Made by a program: the position numbers and the translations under genes. Below are positions 46,201-59,607 of a stretch of DNA of 64,000 nt, in pieces. The stretch is from Pomphorhynchus laevis (lineage: Eukaryota; Acanthocephala; Palaeacanthocephala; Echinorhynchida; Pomphorhynchidae). How positions within the stretch are numbered: the stretch's first letter is position 1; each line of letters starts with the position of its first letter. Where the stretch lies: assembly GCA_012934845.2 (NCBI GenBank), contig WNNJ02000860.1:124001-188000 (forward strand), read 5' to 3'. The notes below the pieces were generated by a model. The model ran no database searches, had not been told where the DNA came from, and saw nothing but the letters and a program-made list of their open reading frames with translations.

Positions 46201-49200
46201 TTTAATCAAAAATAATTTTGTTGCAAAAGTTATTTTATTATTTAATTTAACTTGTGTCGTACAAAAATAAAATTGGCACTGTCCCATCTATTACGAATGA
46301 GCTTAAAAGATATCGACAGAATGCAACAAAGTTATAGAGGATGATTACTTATTTTATACATTATGTTTATATTTTGAAAGTTATGTATCTCGCCTTTATG
46401 CTTAATTTTAGTTTTTCGAGCTGAGGACTCTAACACTCACCGTCATCTAACCGAATTTATTGGATTGGATGCTGAAATGGCTTTTAAATACCATTACCAC
46501 GAAGCTCTAGAAGTATACGGCCAATTGTTTATTAACATATTTAAACGCACACAGGAGACGTACGTGTCTACTAATTTTGATGTCATTTTATCATAACCCT
46601 TGATTTTTATTTTCACGTACATAAATGTGGTAATCATATGGTTATCATTTTAATGCATCGTCTCACTAACTAATTTGTTATTTTGGTAATAATAAGGAAA
46701 ATGAATAAGGAAAATGTTGGTATTATACAAATCGATTTCGTTAACTTTGAACTTAAGGAATTTCCATATTTAGATTCATGCGCAGAATTTTTTGCAGATT
46801 AGAATCTAATCTGGAATTTTCCTAAATTTTGTGCACTTTTGAAGTTGTTCTATTTTATTGTTTCTAATACTTTAATATATTAAAAATAAAAACTAGTTAT
46901 GAGTTATATTTAATAATAAATATTAGTTATAAGTTAGTTCTAATGTATTAGTTATATATTATTTAATGTTATATAGTATAATTTTTTTATTATATTAGTT
47001 ACATTATATGTATAATACTTTAATTATTAATGTATTCATTGCAATAATTATTAAAGTATTATTTATAATACTTTAATATTTAAAAAATATTATTAAATAT
47101 TAAAAAATATTATTAAATTTATATTTTCCTAAATTTGTGCACTTTTGAAGTTGTTCTATTTTATTGTGTATAATACTTTAATATATTAAAAATAAAAACT
47201 AGTTATGAGTTATATTTAATAATAAATATTAGTTATAAGTTAGTTATAATGTATCAGTTATATATTATTTAATGTTATATAGTATAATTTTATTATTATA
47301 TTAGTTACATTATATGTATAATACTTTAATTATTAATGTATTCATTGCAATAATTATTAAAGTATTATTTTTAATATTTTAATATATTAAAACCTAAATA
47401 TTACTTAAGTTTTTCTAATTATCAGTATTATGTCTAACATTTTAATCTCCCTTTTACTAAAAATGGTCAGTCACTGTTTGTATCTGGCTTGGTTTTATCA
47501 TTATAGCATTAAACAATGACAGCATACTCATTTTGTTATCAAGGCGTTTAATCATGTATCTTCTTTTGAAATGATTAATTTGAATGTTTTCTAAAAATCC
47601 AACATTTTATAAACAGCGAACAAGCTTTGATTCTCATGCAAAAAAATCTGGTATATCTACACATATTGCTTTGCCTTTTACTTGCAAAATTTAGTATTTA
47701 GTATCTGTAAGTACTTGAACTCAGACACGTACAAAAATATGTATTATCAAATTTATCTTCTCAAATAATAATCTAATTTGACAGATTAATAATAATCAAA
47801 ATAATTTAATTAATTATAACAAGTTAATTTAAAAATTAGAAAATTTTCTATTTCTACTTTTTAGCTTTTCAAAGGAGATTGCAATAATTAAAGAACAGTT
47901 TCCTGCAGAACCATTCGAATTTGTTGAACCCGCGTATAAATTTAATTGTTTTTATTGCTTTTACGTTTAAATGCTATTTTAGTATTCGATTGACATATGA
48001 TGAAGGTATCAAGATGCTCAAAGCAAACGGTGTTGAAATTGAATACGGAGATGACCTTTCTACAACTAACGAAAGATTTCTTGGAAAGCTAGTTAAAATG
48101 CAGGTGGGCTTGAATTATACCAAAGTGTGCATCGATATATTTGCTTTTAGTACGGAACTGACTTTTTCATTCTGGATAAGTATCCATTAAGTTTGCGTCC
48201 ATTCTATACAATGCCAGATGCGGAAAATCCGGTAATTTAATCGTATTTTTTATTACGAGTAATTTAATCGTATCTAATACCGTATTTTAATACGATGATC
48301 ATATGAAGCAGACGATCATCTATTAGACAAATTATGTATTAGTATTGAAGATCCTATAAAATGACATATAAAAAACAAATTCTTGTCTGGTGTCTGAATA
48401 TTTTTAACGAATTCTTATGTAATTTTTACATTTAAATTTGAAAATCATTTTGGTTTATCTCAATCATGTCTAATTTTCTCACTCTCCTTATGTCAAATTT
48501 TACTGTATTAGATGCTTTGCTCAATTAAATATTTTCAATGTGTTGGTATTATGAAGATCCTTTCTGTGAAATTATATTTTATTGATTCAAAGGAAAAATT
48601 TACAATGTGAAGGATTAAAGCGACTTAATAGAGACTTCGAAAAAAGTTTACACGAATACCGTTCTATAAAAGATTCTTCTCTTTCATCGGGAAGTCGGCA
48701 GCTTTGCAGAATTCCTTTGGAGGTTTAAGTCACGTACTAGATCATTCAACTCTATATGAAAGAACAATTTAGGTGTAGTTTCAACTGAAAATTTTACAGG
48801 TCGGCATCTTTAAGTGATATATCTTCTTCGTTTGAGGATAAACTTAGTTGAGGTAAGACACTGAAGTAAGGAGAAGGTAGCTCTTTGCTGTGTGGAACCG
48901 GTATATTTGATGAATCAATATTAGAATATATAAGCTTCAATCCACAGGTCCTATTCTTCAACCCACATTTCTATTGTCAATTTGATGAAAAGCTTTACTT
49001 GCACTAATTTTTAATATACATTCAAAGCTGTTTAGTTAAAATCTTGATCTGACGTATTTCATATTATATACTGAATCGCTGACCTGCACTCATTTGAGCT
49101 TTTGATGTGATTTTTTGAACATAATAAGATATTATCATTAATACGGATTTATTAAAATTCAACAGCCCCAAGGGATCTAGCACCCGTCGACAAATTTAAT

Positions 49201-51507
49201 GGAATCTGAAGTAAGTTGTGATACGCTCTTAAGCATATACTGGGTAGTTAAATCATTGAGATCATTTTAGCCATTGATTATGTGTATGGCGTCATATTCA
49301 CTGAATTCAGTAAGCATTGATATCCACTGAAGTGAATCAACACTAGATAGTTCCGCGGTTTTGTTGTACGACATACAACAGGTTCGGAAATGTCTAGTCG
49401 AAATATATTTCTAATGATATGTATCGCATATTCTAATGATTTATTCAATTATAATTAAGTCAATCATTAAATGACAAATTTATAATTCAATCAATCATTA
49501 AATGACAAATTAATCATTAACTTAAATATAAATATAAATTTATAATTATTAATTATAATTATAATTAATTACATAATTAAATATATTTATAATTATGACA
49601 TATTAATCATTATCTGTTATTTAAATTTTTTTACTAAATTGGTTTTATTTACGATTACAAGGTTTATTTTTTGTTTAAGTGTTATGGTTTTATTAATAAA
49701 TTTATTATAAACAAATCAATTAATTTATTAATTTATACATTAATTATTTCTAAATTCTTTTTGCTCATTTAGTAGATACATTTCTAATTAGTAACAGATT
49801 GTAAAAACGTTATTTGAACACGTTGGTTTTAGATACTTTCTAATTCGTACGACATGTTCATGCGGGGAGAGGAAATTATATCTGGAGCACAACGTATACA
49901 CGACAGTGATATGCTTAAAAGCCAAATAAACCATCACGGAATAGGTACCATTTTTATGAATTGTGGACCTCTATATATCTTTTTCTCCAATAATACTTTT
50001 ACTTTAAGCAATTGCTTAAATTCCTTAAAGTGAATTTTGAAATTTTTAGAGATTTTTGCTTAAAGATTAAATCATTTCTAATTGAAATCAAATAACAATT
50101 TATGATTTGAAAATGTTCTTAATAATCGTAAATTAAATTTATACTTCAATATCTAAGATGTTTATTAGGTCTGCTTTTATATCTTTTGTTTAGATCCTGA
50201 AAAGATAAAAGACTACATTGAGGCATTTAGATATGGATGCAGTCCTCATGCTGGAATTGGAGTTGGTGAGCTGTATTAAATTCTTAACATTATATTATTT
50301 AAAGTAAAGAATCAGTAGACTGATGTTTTAGATTTTAGCCTAAATTCCGTATACTAGATAATATGTTTTTATAATCAAATTTGGAATGCGGACGGACTTT
50401 AACACCGTTGATAAAATTTATTAAATAATAAAATATAATTTGTTAAATATAAACTTCATAATTGATTGAATGGTTGATTAAAGAATAAATTAATATTAAT
50501 TATATTAATATTATTAATATAAATTAATATTAATTAATATTAATTATTATATTAATATTAATAGGAACAAGACTCAATAACTATTATTTGACTGTATTCT
50601 TAAATGTTTATTTTTTGGAAACAAATATTTATTATTATATTATATTATTATTTATAAATTAATAAATAATATTGTAGTCAACAAATGCCAATAGTGGTCT
50701 GGCCGTGAAATTGATTAAAGCCTCTACTTAATATAAATATAATAATGAATACTTGATGATAATTTCGGTTTACTTAAAATAATTAGGGTTAATAATAAAA
50801 ATAAAAGTTTTTTATAATTAAAAAATTAATTATTTCGATTACAATTAAAGTTTATTATGTTAAAGTTTTTATTATTAATTAATAATTATTATTTAAATTA
50901 TTTTTTATAGATTAAATATATTTGTAAAGATAAAGATAATCTTTAGTGATAAAATAATAATAATTTAACAAATAAATATTTTGTGTAATAATAAACTCTA
51001 TATTTTAGTATGATTCAGGCGAATAACGTCTGCCGTGTAATGAATTAAATATTACTTTTTAACATTAATCGGGTTATAATTACAAGTTAAAAATAGACAT
51101 GAAGATATGTTAGCTACTAACTTAGAGATATTTATATTGTCTTTTGACTAATGCATTGCTTTAGATATTTTCAGCTTAACATATGACAAGTCGTATGTCG
51201 TTTGTAACCTATGTTGATGGTATTTTATGTCGTTTGTATTTTATATGAAAACAGTATGATAAGAAACTATAAGACATTGAAGAATACTTTGCCAGTTGCA
51301 ATTAATTTATGTTAATTGATTAATCCTCGTAATTTAAAGTGAAATGACTTTTAACAAATCGAATATATTTTTGTTGTCTTAAATAACCTGATCGTAGCCT
51401 TTCTTTTGCTTTTAGGAATGGAACGCGTAGTAATGCTATTCCTTGGATTGAATAATGTTCGAAAGACTTCACTGTTCCCGCGTGATCCGAAAAGATTAAC
51501 ACCCTAG
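40204..51507 (+). CDS. DARS1: cytoplasmic aspartyl-tRNA synthetase, 14 exons, complete
   Basis: Charges tRNA-Asp with aspartate in the cytosol. Exons: 40204-40224, 40273-40432, 40480-40582, 43963-44065, 44112-44186, 44922-45096, 45148-45282, 46412-46559, 47865-47933, 47983-48103, 48151-48231, 49833-49944, 50194-50265, 51416-51507. All junctions are GT-AG and phases close, giving 488 aa (human is 501). An OB-fold anticodon-binding domain ([26 protein letters not shown]) is followed by the class IIb core: [19 protein letters not shown], motif 1 [38 protein letters not shown], motif 2 [47 protein letters not shown] and motif 3 [16 protein letters not shown], ending [10 protein letters not shown] and TAG. 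The human N-terminal extension is missing. Introns of 46-51 nt alternate with 0.25-3.4 kb ones invaded by repeats. Confidence 0.95.
40860..41900 (+). mobile_element. LINE G fragment in DARS1 intron 3
   Basis: The RT palm is in frame at 40867-41328, with [37 protein letters not shown] and [12 protein letters not shown]. It continues in shifted frames through [18 protein letters not shown] sequence and [20 protein letters not shown] (41427-41666). The 5' half is missing. Sense orientation relative to DARS1, and not closely similar to LINEs A to F. Confidence 0.7.
42400..42960. other. unrecognised short frames in DARS1 intron 3
   Basis: Two short + strand frames (42527-42766 and 42763-42948) abut, with slightly better composition than their surroundings. 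No family recognised; possibly decayed transposon sequence. Confidence 0.3.
43310..43610. repeat. imperfect tandem duplication in DARS1 intron 3
   Basis: TCAAACGAATACATTTCTTA plus AGAAACTCGTAGATTTTGC and CTGATTAACCAAAAG appear twice with a period of about 190 bp, separated by a T-rich run. Confidence 0.7.
45609..46031. repeat. large imperfect inverted repeat with hammerhead-like strings, DARS1 intron 7
   Basis: Arms of about 180-190 bp pair from ATTGTGGCAC (45621) with GTGCCACAAT (46011) inward to a spacer near 45800-45840. Each arm has GGGTC-GAAAC then, 25 nt on, CTGATGA-GACCC (45899-45945 on +). GGGTC and GACCC can pair as stem II of a hammerhead. The centre contains GAGTTCAAATCC, like a Pol III B box, in both directions. 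A 71-codon frame (45872-46087, -) is incidental. The element may be a small non-autonomous retroelement. Confidence 0.75.
46821..47385. repeat. 307-bp-period direct duplication in DARS1 intron 8
   Basis: Sequence from CCTAAATTTT (46821) to about 47080 is repeated from 47128 to 47385 with few changes, including AAAAACTAGTTATGAGTTAT. A recent local duplication. Confidence 0.85.
48600..49800. other. DARS1 intron 11, nothing recognised
   Basis: A somewhat less AT-rich block at about 48600-49400 has no intact frame or known family; the rest is AT-rich. Confidence 0.45.
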
Positions 51508-51509
51508 AC

Positions 51510-53290
51510 ACTTTACAAATAACTGTCAGCCTTGTGTACTAGTTGAATAAAAAACTTTCAAAATGTTAAAAAATATTATTATTGCTTTTGCACAAAAATT
51601 TATCATCCACTAAAAGTTACCGCATTATTATTTGCTAACGAAAACTGAAGATTTCTTTTTTTGTCATTTATAAAAGTAAAGCAAATGTACAAATATATAA
51701 TTATATGATTGGGCTTCCGTATACAAAAGAGTTTTTGAAGAATTTTAATTATTTCTAATCAAAACATGAGTATCAGAACTTTTAAAAACACCTGCGTATA
51801 TGCAATTCCAGTACATGAATGCTCAATCTACCACACGCCCAATTATGTGTCGTGCATCCGTACACAATTAACATAATAAATACTGATCTGTTCAGTTGCT
51901 TTGCTATGCCGAAGGAGACTATCGCGTTTGTAATCCTTGAAAAATTTATTTTTCTAAGTACGACACACAATACTACAAGAAATATTCCCAGAAACCAACT
52001 TTATTGATTCCTATTGTCTATATATTTTTTATTTTGTCGTAACTTCTTGTTATTGCCTAAGGCAGACTTGGATATATTACGGACCATATTCGGCTTTTTC
52101 TCGTTTGCCCGCGTAATGCCAATCACGAATATTATGTTTTGCTTGATATTATATATTATCATATTATAATATTATTGAATATAATATTATATTATTGTAA
52201 TATTATATTATTGTTATATTATTGTAATATTATTGTAATGTTATTGTAATATTATATTATTAATATTACTGTGTTGCAAATTCTGAAAGTTGCGTTGCGA
52301 TATGTTTACACAGGTCGCTATATTGAAATATTAGAATTTGAATCCTCAATTCACGAATAAACACGAGGATAAATATATAAATCCATCTGAGAGAGAGCAT
52401 TCAAGTGTGCGTGATTCATTGCTAACAAAACTGAAAAGACAACAAAGATTTTTTCAACACCAGAGAAGCAGTGGTAAGGATAAGCTATGTCTTTCGCATA
52501 CAAGGGCAGGAGAAATTAAAGTATTTTTGAATGGAAAGTTGATTTTATGAGTGCTCATCGAACTTGGTTGCAATGATGTATCCGGAAAAACTCTTTTGAG
52601 AACGTCTCACTCTTACAGCACAATGTTACGAGGCGGTTGAGGATATCTCTAAAAACTCGGAGCTTCAGCTAAAGAACTGAGCTGCAGACTTTTTCTCTGA
52701 ATTTGATTTAAAGTTGTGATGTGCTTGAAACCGCTAAGCTTATCATCTTCTTACTTGAAATAACTGAAGACTTTCAAATTACGAAGAAGCTGGCATCCAT
52801 GCAATTAATGACAACTACCGTTAATGACCTTTTCAAAGCGATAAAATAATATTTGTGCAGTCAGGACTGAAATGTAATAATCTGGCTAGTGTCCAGATTT
52901 AACTTTACAAAAATATTTGTACAGTTAGGACTGAAATGGCTTAATCTGGCTAGTGTCCAAATGTTCAAAGCTCCCGCGTGCGGGAACTTCTAACATCTAT
53001 AAGCATCTACTGCTACCATGCAGGCGTATCCTGATAATAAACATTTTCATCTGATGAAAATGTTTACAGAAAAATCAATAAAGTGTTATCTAAATCAAAT
53101 TAAAACATTAAACTAAAATAATAATAAAAAAGTCAGTTAATAGCTGATAATTATCAACTATAAAGGCTTACCTTTTATGCTTTAATTTGTTTAAGATGCC
53201 ATTTTAGCTTGATACGGTACAAGTCACGTATCTAAAATTCATAATAAAACATTCAATAATTTTTTTAATTTTAAATATTCAAATTATACG
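51510..53290. other. spacer after DARS1, with TAATATTATTG repeats
   Basis: Low-complexity ATTATTGTAATATT units at about 52140-52270. A 70-codon frame at 52338-52550 contains LLTKLKRQQRFFQHQRSSG and ends IKVFLNGKLIL. It is not recognised and could be an orphan exon or chance. Confidence 0.4.
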
Positions 53291-53550
53291 TTTAAAAATA
53301 AATTATTATTATATTTTTGACAACAAAAAGAGCTTGAACAGCTCGAACTGTTGGTTCACAACAGGGAAAACAGAAGAAAAATTAAAAATGAAATAAATAA
53401 ACGAAATAATGTGCAATTTAGGCTTGACGACAACGCATCCTGAGGTGATTTCGCAACCGTCGTTTAAAACTCCTCATGTTACCATTTATCGTCACAGCAG
53501 GTAGACCATACCAGATAGGTACAATTCTATCATGGATTGTTGATATTCGT

Positions 53551-55577
53551 TTATTGCAGGCTCGTCTTCTCTTCAGCATATAATTGTGACCACGTAGGCG
53601 ATCGTTGGTTCTTTAAAGTCCCTTTTCCAATATGTAAGTGGAAACATTTCGCAGGGTTCACTTTGAGTCCGACAGCATTGCACCATCGAGAAACCATCTC
53701 GACATCTTTCTGGACTATAGTTACATCACTGGGACTATTCAATGAACACCATATTTTGAGGTCGTCAGCGTACAGAAGACACTGCGAATTTTTGACAGAA
53801 GGGAGTGAGCTGATGTATACGTTGAAGAGTAGTTGGCTGATTACACACCCCTGAGGAACCCCTACAAACATAGGACGTCATTCAGACAAGACACAGCCGA
53901 TCTTGACTGCGAAGAAACGAGATGTTAGAAATGAATGCAGCCATCTATAAATAGGACCGCTGATACCGTAGTGCCAAAGTGCTGAGAGTAGAATGCCATG
54001 TTTCACACAGTCGAAGGCTTTAGACAGATCAAAGAAAAGTACATCAAGTCCAACACCTGATCACATGGAATCAGCCCAACTTTTCTTGATGTTGCAAGAT
54101 TGGTGATCGTAGATCTGTTCTTCCTGAAGCCATGTTGTACATCACTGAATATATTGAAACTTTCAAAGTGCAAACGGAGAGCTTTATCAATTAGTTTTTC
54201 GAGAACTTTATAAGCCACACAAGTGAGACTGATAGGTCGGTAATTATTCACAGAAGTACATTCGCCCTTCTTTAACAGTGGTAGAACCAAAGACTTCCAG
54301 TCATTAGAAAGTATGCCGCTAGATATCGAGCACTGAAATAATTGAAAACGCGGTCTACATAAGATATCAGCTTATTCATAAAAAAGTAAGGGAGGCAGTC
54401 TGTCAGGACCAGCAGCAAGTGAATTCGGCAGCTGTCTCAGTACTTCCAACACGTCTCGCTCGCTGAAATCAAACGTGCATGATCTATGATTCGGGAGACC
54501 AGAGGACCGGGTATAGTTGGAAATTTTTTTAACGATGTTGCAAAGTTTCTTGCTTGTTTGTACAGTCCGTATGAACAATGGCTATTTTTAAATTCTGGAA
54601 TTTGCGGTCACGCAACTTAATGGCACTGTTGACCTGACGATCAATCCAGTGTGGACGAGAGACAACACTAGAGGATCGTTTAACCGGACTATGATAGCTA
54701 ATGGCAGCCTGTAGAGTACACTTGGAAAAATCCCATGCAAACTCAGTTCCGTGTAGTGAGAAATCTGGCCAAACTACTCGGAACAGCGACTCTCTCAGTT
54801 TAGCATAGTCGGTATTGTGCATATTTAAGGAGTGGCATGAAGTGCCAGAGCGACCCATTAAAGAAGACCGAATAGATAAAAGATGGTGATCGCTGCAGCT
54901 GAGAGGAGAAAAGTACTCTATAAGATTCACCAGATACTCACTACAAGAGAGACATAGATGTAAAATTGAGCGACTTGATCCTCGAACACGAGTGAATTCC
55001 CTTACATGCTGAGTAAGGTCGAGAAAGATGAAGGTATCTAATAAGCTTGAAGAGTTGACGTCACAATGAGAAGTGGTGATCTTCAAGTCCCAATCGATGT
55101 GCGGCATATTGAAGTCGCCCAGAATCAATGTAGGTAAACCAGATGATGCGTGCATGAGTAATGAATTGCAAATATCCGAGACGGGCGACGAAGGGAGCGA
55201 TAGAACAGGCTTATAGTGAAGGCACCAATTGCAGTGTCCCTAGAAGTGGCCCACAGAAAGTCAGAGCTGATATCTTGCCCACACAAAGACTCAATGGTTT
55301 TGAAAAATAGGGGATCTTTAGCATAAAGAAGGACGCCACCGTCACTGGATGATAGTCGGTCTGCGCGTAAGTGTGTATATCCATCGAGCGCTATTTCATT
55401 GTCTAAAATATCTGGGTGGAGCCACGTTTCAGTGATAGCAATGATGTCTGGCTGAAGTTTGGATGACCTTAAACGTAATTCGTCGATTTTATTGCATAAA
55501 CTGAGAGCATTCAAATAAACAATGTGAAGTTTATGGCAATGAGTACTAGACGATGGGTGCCTTGGTGGGTCGACCAC
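53551..55577 (-). pseudogene. LINE F ORF2 endonuclease and RT, broken
   Basis: Endonuclease: VYLNALSLCNKIDELRLR, IIAITETWLHPDILDNEI, SDGGVLLYAKD and TLILGDFNMPHIDWDL. RT: LAAGPDRLPPLLFYE, MVLPLLKKGECTS, NYRPISLTCVAYKVLEKLID, QHGFRKNRSTITNLAT and, further on, GVPQGCVISQLLFNVYIS and LLYADDLKIW. About four frame changes separate these blocks. Closest to LINE B by eye. Confidence 0.75.
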
Positions 55578-55594
55578 AATAGAGCGTAAATTGT

Positions 55595-56506
55595 TTACAT
55601 AGCAGAAACGCTCGTTGCGGTAGCGACGGAGAGATGGTAAAGGGCAGCACCAGGTGAAACCGGGTTGGGTTTTACGTGAAATGAAGTAGAAATCCTTCGT
55701 CGCACCACCCGAAAATCCTTAATGGTTAAATTCGTATGACCAGCTTCGATTCTTCGACGCAACTCTAATTTAGCTTCTCTTAACTTTAACCTGTCGTCAT
55801 AAGACAGGTCTCTAATGATCCTAATAGGAGAGCCTTTTAGATGGTACAAATGTGAGACTGATGGCACAATCATCGGGCGAATGAAAAATCACTTTCAACA
55901 GCCTTGGACCTCCCTCGGACTTGCGCTTCCCTAGTCTAAAGACATTGCCAACACGGACTTCCACTGAATTGGGAAGGCATGAGGAGATGACATGGGAAAG
56001 AATCAATTTTACGGCCTGTACATAATGGTGGATTCCTTCCAAATGATTGGAGGACTTTTACTCAACTACATTTGCTAAAAGGAGAGCCTGAGAGCGATCC
56101 TAGCTACGTTTAGTGGCGCTCGATCTAGCAGGCACACTAAATCCGCCGCATAAACTAGTCCCAGAATCAGCAGGATCGGCGAGAGCTTTGTCCGTATTTT
56201 CAATCCCACTAAAGTGTGCCGTATTGTTTAAACGGGCAGGCAACCGTGGAAGCAAATTGCCCAAAGTTGTTGGGGCTGAGAGCCCTACTGCGTCCGGCGC
56301 AACATGACCACTGAGCAAAAGCCACAGAGGAATTCCTTATCGCTGTCAATGGATTGATGATATGGTATGGACAAAGTAGTCCAACGCTGACAGTCGGTTG
56401 CGTCACATTCGACTTGAACCTCTCCATACTCAGTCGTGAGATCGTCAGGATTAGGCATCGGTTCAGTTGAGGTAGTACTTATAGACGTACGTTTTCGTCG
56501 GCCCAT
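55595..56506 (-). pseudogene. LINE F ORF1 (Cys finger and RRM-like), frameshifted
   Basis: Starts MGRRKRTSISTTSTEPMPN; then VQVECDATDCQRWTTLSI and DKEFLCGFCSVVML form the shared Cys finger. The C-terminal block is in two frames: VFRLGKRKSEGGPRLLKVIF (56042-55821) and IIRDLSYDDRLKLREAKLEL, LTIKDFRVVRRR (55873-55595). Confidence 0.7.
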
Positions 56507-56681
56507 TTGTCATTCGTTGTAAGTATTTATGTAAGTTGAATTAACCAAAGATTTTAACCAGTCAAATATGACAGTGTCCAAATTGTAAGTTGTTAGTCTT
56601 TGCTGTAATTTGCTTGAACACCTATAAGTTTTCTTTGTAAGTTGTTACTGATCAAGAAATTCAGTAATATCTCAGTGCTTT

Positions 56682-56988
56682 GATCTGAAAACTGGACGAT
56701 CTGAAAGCTGGACGATCTGAAAGCTGGACGATCTGAAAGCTGGACTATCTGAAAGCTGGACTATCTGAAAGCTGGACGATATGAAAGCTGGACGATATGA
56801 AAGCTGGACGATCTGAAAGCTGGACGATCTGAAAGCTGGACGATCTGAAAGCTGGACGATCTGAAAGCTGGACGATCTGAAAGCTGGACGATCTGAAAGC
56901 TGGACGATCTGAAAGCTGGACGATCTGAAAGCTGGACGATCTGAAAGCTGGACGATATGAAAGCTAAACGATCTGAAAGCTGGACGAT
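56682..56988. repeat. 16-bp minisatellite, array 1 (about 19 units)
   Basis: Unit GATCTGAAAGCTGGAC with a few variants. It directly follows (upstream on the - strand) the 5' leader of LINE F and ends in GACGATTGTATATATTAATC. Confidence 0.95.
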
Positions 56989-57039
56989 TGTATATATTAA
57001 TCTCGAAATTATATTTAATCTTAATTATAATCTTAATTT

Positions 57040-57480
57040 ATATTGAATTTTTTAAAATTCAATTTTTATGAATTGATTATTAAATAATATTTGATATATC
57101 ATAATTAAAATTTGATAGTCATCTATAGGAATCGCTATGCTATCAGGTTTAGCTTATATTCATCGACAAAACAGAAGAAAAGTTAAATACATGATAATGA
57201 TGCATATCATCTGATTGCAATAAAATGTAATTATATTGGCTTTTTTCAAAATCATTTAAATAATTTAATAGATGCATATTTTAAATTTGGTTACTATAAA
57301 AATAACATCAAGCAGAATTTGGTTACTATAAAAATAACATCAAGCAGAAAATAGTAAAATATATAAATCAACACAATAATATTAAAAATAAATTTAAAAT
57401 CATTAGCGGAAAATTTTTATGGATGGATAATAAATAATATACTTTGTATTAGAATAAGAATCCTTTATTAAATAGAATCC
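57040..57480 (+). mobile_element. Penelope-like element, copy 4, end fragments in opposed orientation
   Basis: 57040-57205 is a diverged terminal segment in the same orientation as the other copies (element on -). 57240-57470 encodes the RT C-terminus on the + strand (FFQNHLNNLID-like through GKFLWMDNK, TAA near 57440), with a 33-bp internal duplication of GGTTACTATAAAAATAACAT. So the end and the coding piece face opposite ways. Confidence 0.7.
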
Positions 57481-58315
57481 TTTATTTTCGATTTTAAATA
57501 AAACATTATAATAAATAAACTTTTCAAAGTATAATGCTGTTAGTAGAAGCGATAAATTAACAAATACGTACACGTGTTAGTGAATAGTATGCGAGAATAG
57601 ATTTTACTTAATAGATAATTTAAAAGCAGTTACCAAGTGTTATTTCAGTTGTTGCTTAGATACTAAAATTGATGGCAGCAAATAAAGTGTAATAATAATT
57701 TAATGTATAATTTCATTACACTTTTTAATTTTAAAAATAACATTTGTATCTATTAATTTAATAATTACATAAATTTAATTTAAATATAAAAATTTAATTT
57801 AGGTAAATTTAAATTATTTAGTAATTTGAAAATCAATGAATAATACAACAAGCTAAAAGTAATAGATACTGGATATAATAATTAATATGTAACATTAAAA
57901 TATAAGTTGTAATTTCTTTTATAAAAATTTAATTTTTATGATGCATGTTGTAGGATAAAATCGTTAAAAATGCTCTAAATTTTTTTAAATGAAACTGCTC
58001 TACATATTCTTTATGCTCTACATATAAAAATTAATTTACATTTGCATTAAAAGTTCTACATTAGAGACATTAAACAAATATAATAAAAGTTTAAACTTAA
58101 CATATTTTATAAGCCCGATAGTCATCCGTGACTAAAACAGTTGGAAATTTGGATGTTAAATAAATATAACTTGAAACAACTCATCTACATTAAAATTATT
58201 ATATATTTTTCCTTTCATAAACAAAAATGCTCTTACATAAATAATCCAATAAATTATACAGTAGTTTTCTTTATTAAAAATTATATATTAAAATTTATAT
58301 AATCTTAATCTTATT
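57481..58315. other. AT-rich spacer, nothing recognised
   Basis: Very AT-rich with no gene-like frame. Confidence 0.6.
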
Positions 58316-58757
58316 TATATAATAAAAATTATAATAAAATTAGTAATTTAAATTTAATTTATTTAAAATTATGTAACATTAAAATTAAATAAAATTAAAT
58401 TTAAAACTGTAATTTATTTAAATTTATTCTGTATATTATTGTGTTGATTTATATATTTTACTATTTTCTGCATATATTTCTGCAATATATGGTAATATAA
58501 AAATGAAATAATAAATCGATGTACAATCGTTTTTTCACAATAATTTAGAAAACATTATAGACGTACGTTTTCGTCGGCCCATTTGTCATTCGTTGTAAGT
58601 ATTTATGTAAGTTGAATTAACCAAAGATTTTAACCAGTCAAATATGACAGTGTCCAAATTGTAAGTTGTTAGTCTTTGCTGTAATTTGCTTGAACACCTA
58701 TAAGTTTTCTTTGTAAGTTGTTACTGATCAAGAAATTCAGTAATATCTCAGTGCTTT

Positions 58758-59097
58758 GATCTGAAAACTGGACGATCTGAAAGCTGGACGATCTGAAAGC
58801 TGGACGATCTGAAAGCTGGACGATCTGAAAGCTGGACTATCTGAAAGCTGGACGATATGAAAGCTGGACGATCTGAAAGCTGGACGATCTGAAAGCTGGA
58901 CGATCTGAAAGCTGGACGATCTGAAAGCTGGACGATCTGAAAGCTGGACGATCTGAAAGCTGGACGATCTGAAAGCTGGACGATCTGAAAGCTGGACGAT
59001 CTGAAAGCTGGACGATCTGAAAGCTGGACGATCTGAAAGCTGGACGATCTGAAAGCTGGACGATCTGAAAGCTGGACGATCTGAAAGCTGGACGATT
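58758..59097. repeat. 16-bp minisatellite, array 2 (about 21 units)
   Basis: Same GATCTGAAAGCTGGAC unit, more uniform than array 1, again ending GACGATTGTATATATTAATC. Confidence 0.95.
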
Positions 59098-59362
59098 GTA
59101 TATATTAATCTCTCAAATTATATTTAATCTTAATTGTAATCTTAATTATATTTATATAATAAAAATTATAATAAAATTAGTAATTTAAATTTAATTTATT
59201 TAAAATTATGTAACATTAAAATTAAATAAAATTAAATTTAAAACTGTAATTTATTTAAATTTATTCTGTATATTATTGTGTTGATTTATAAATTTTACTA
59301 TTTTCTGCATATATTTCTGCAATATATGGTAATATATTGCAGTATATTGTTTCTGCAATATA

Positions 59363-59607
59363 CGATCTGAAAGCTGGACTATCTGAAAGCTGGACGATCT
59401 GAAAGCTGGACGATCTGAAAGCTGGACGATCTGAAAGCTGGACGATCTGAAAGCTGGACGATCTGAAAGCTGGACGATCTGAAAGCTGGACGATCTGAAA
59501 GCTGGACGATCTGAAAGCTGGACGATCTGAAAGCTGGACGATCTGAAAGCTGGACGATCTGAAAGCTGGACGATCTGAAAGCTGGACGATCTGAAAGCTG
59601 GACGATT
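59363..59607. repeat. 16-bp minisatellite, array 3 (about 15 units)
   Basis: Same unit and same right-hand boundary. It lacks the LINE F leader and instead starts abruptly after TTTCTGCAATATA. Confidence 0.95.

Larger units (their letters stand above)
53295..56560 (-). mobile_element. LINE F: AP-endonuclease retrotransposon of the A/B/C group, decayed
   Basis: On the - strand: ORF1 finger (56506-56285), ORF1 RRM-like (56042-55595), endonuclease (55577-54529), RT (54578-54003, then 53871-53551) and C-terminus down to an ATT-type tail near 53300. Several shifts and stops. The 5' leader runs into a 16-bp minisatellite (56682-56988). A second copy of the 5' 200 bp plus minisatellite lies at 58557-59097. 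Confidence 0.85.

Noticed and set aside
56100-56318. Overlapping short frames on both strands
   Set aside because: They fall between LINE F ORF1 domains and are out-of-frame readings of that ORF.
56690-59607. CRISPR-like array
   Set aside because: The repeats are contiguous 16-bp units without spacers in a eukaryotic setting; this is a minisatellite.
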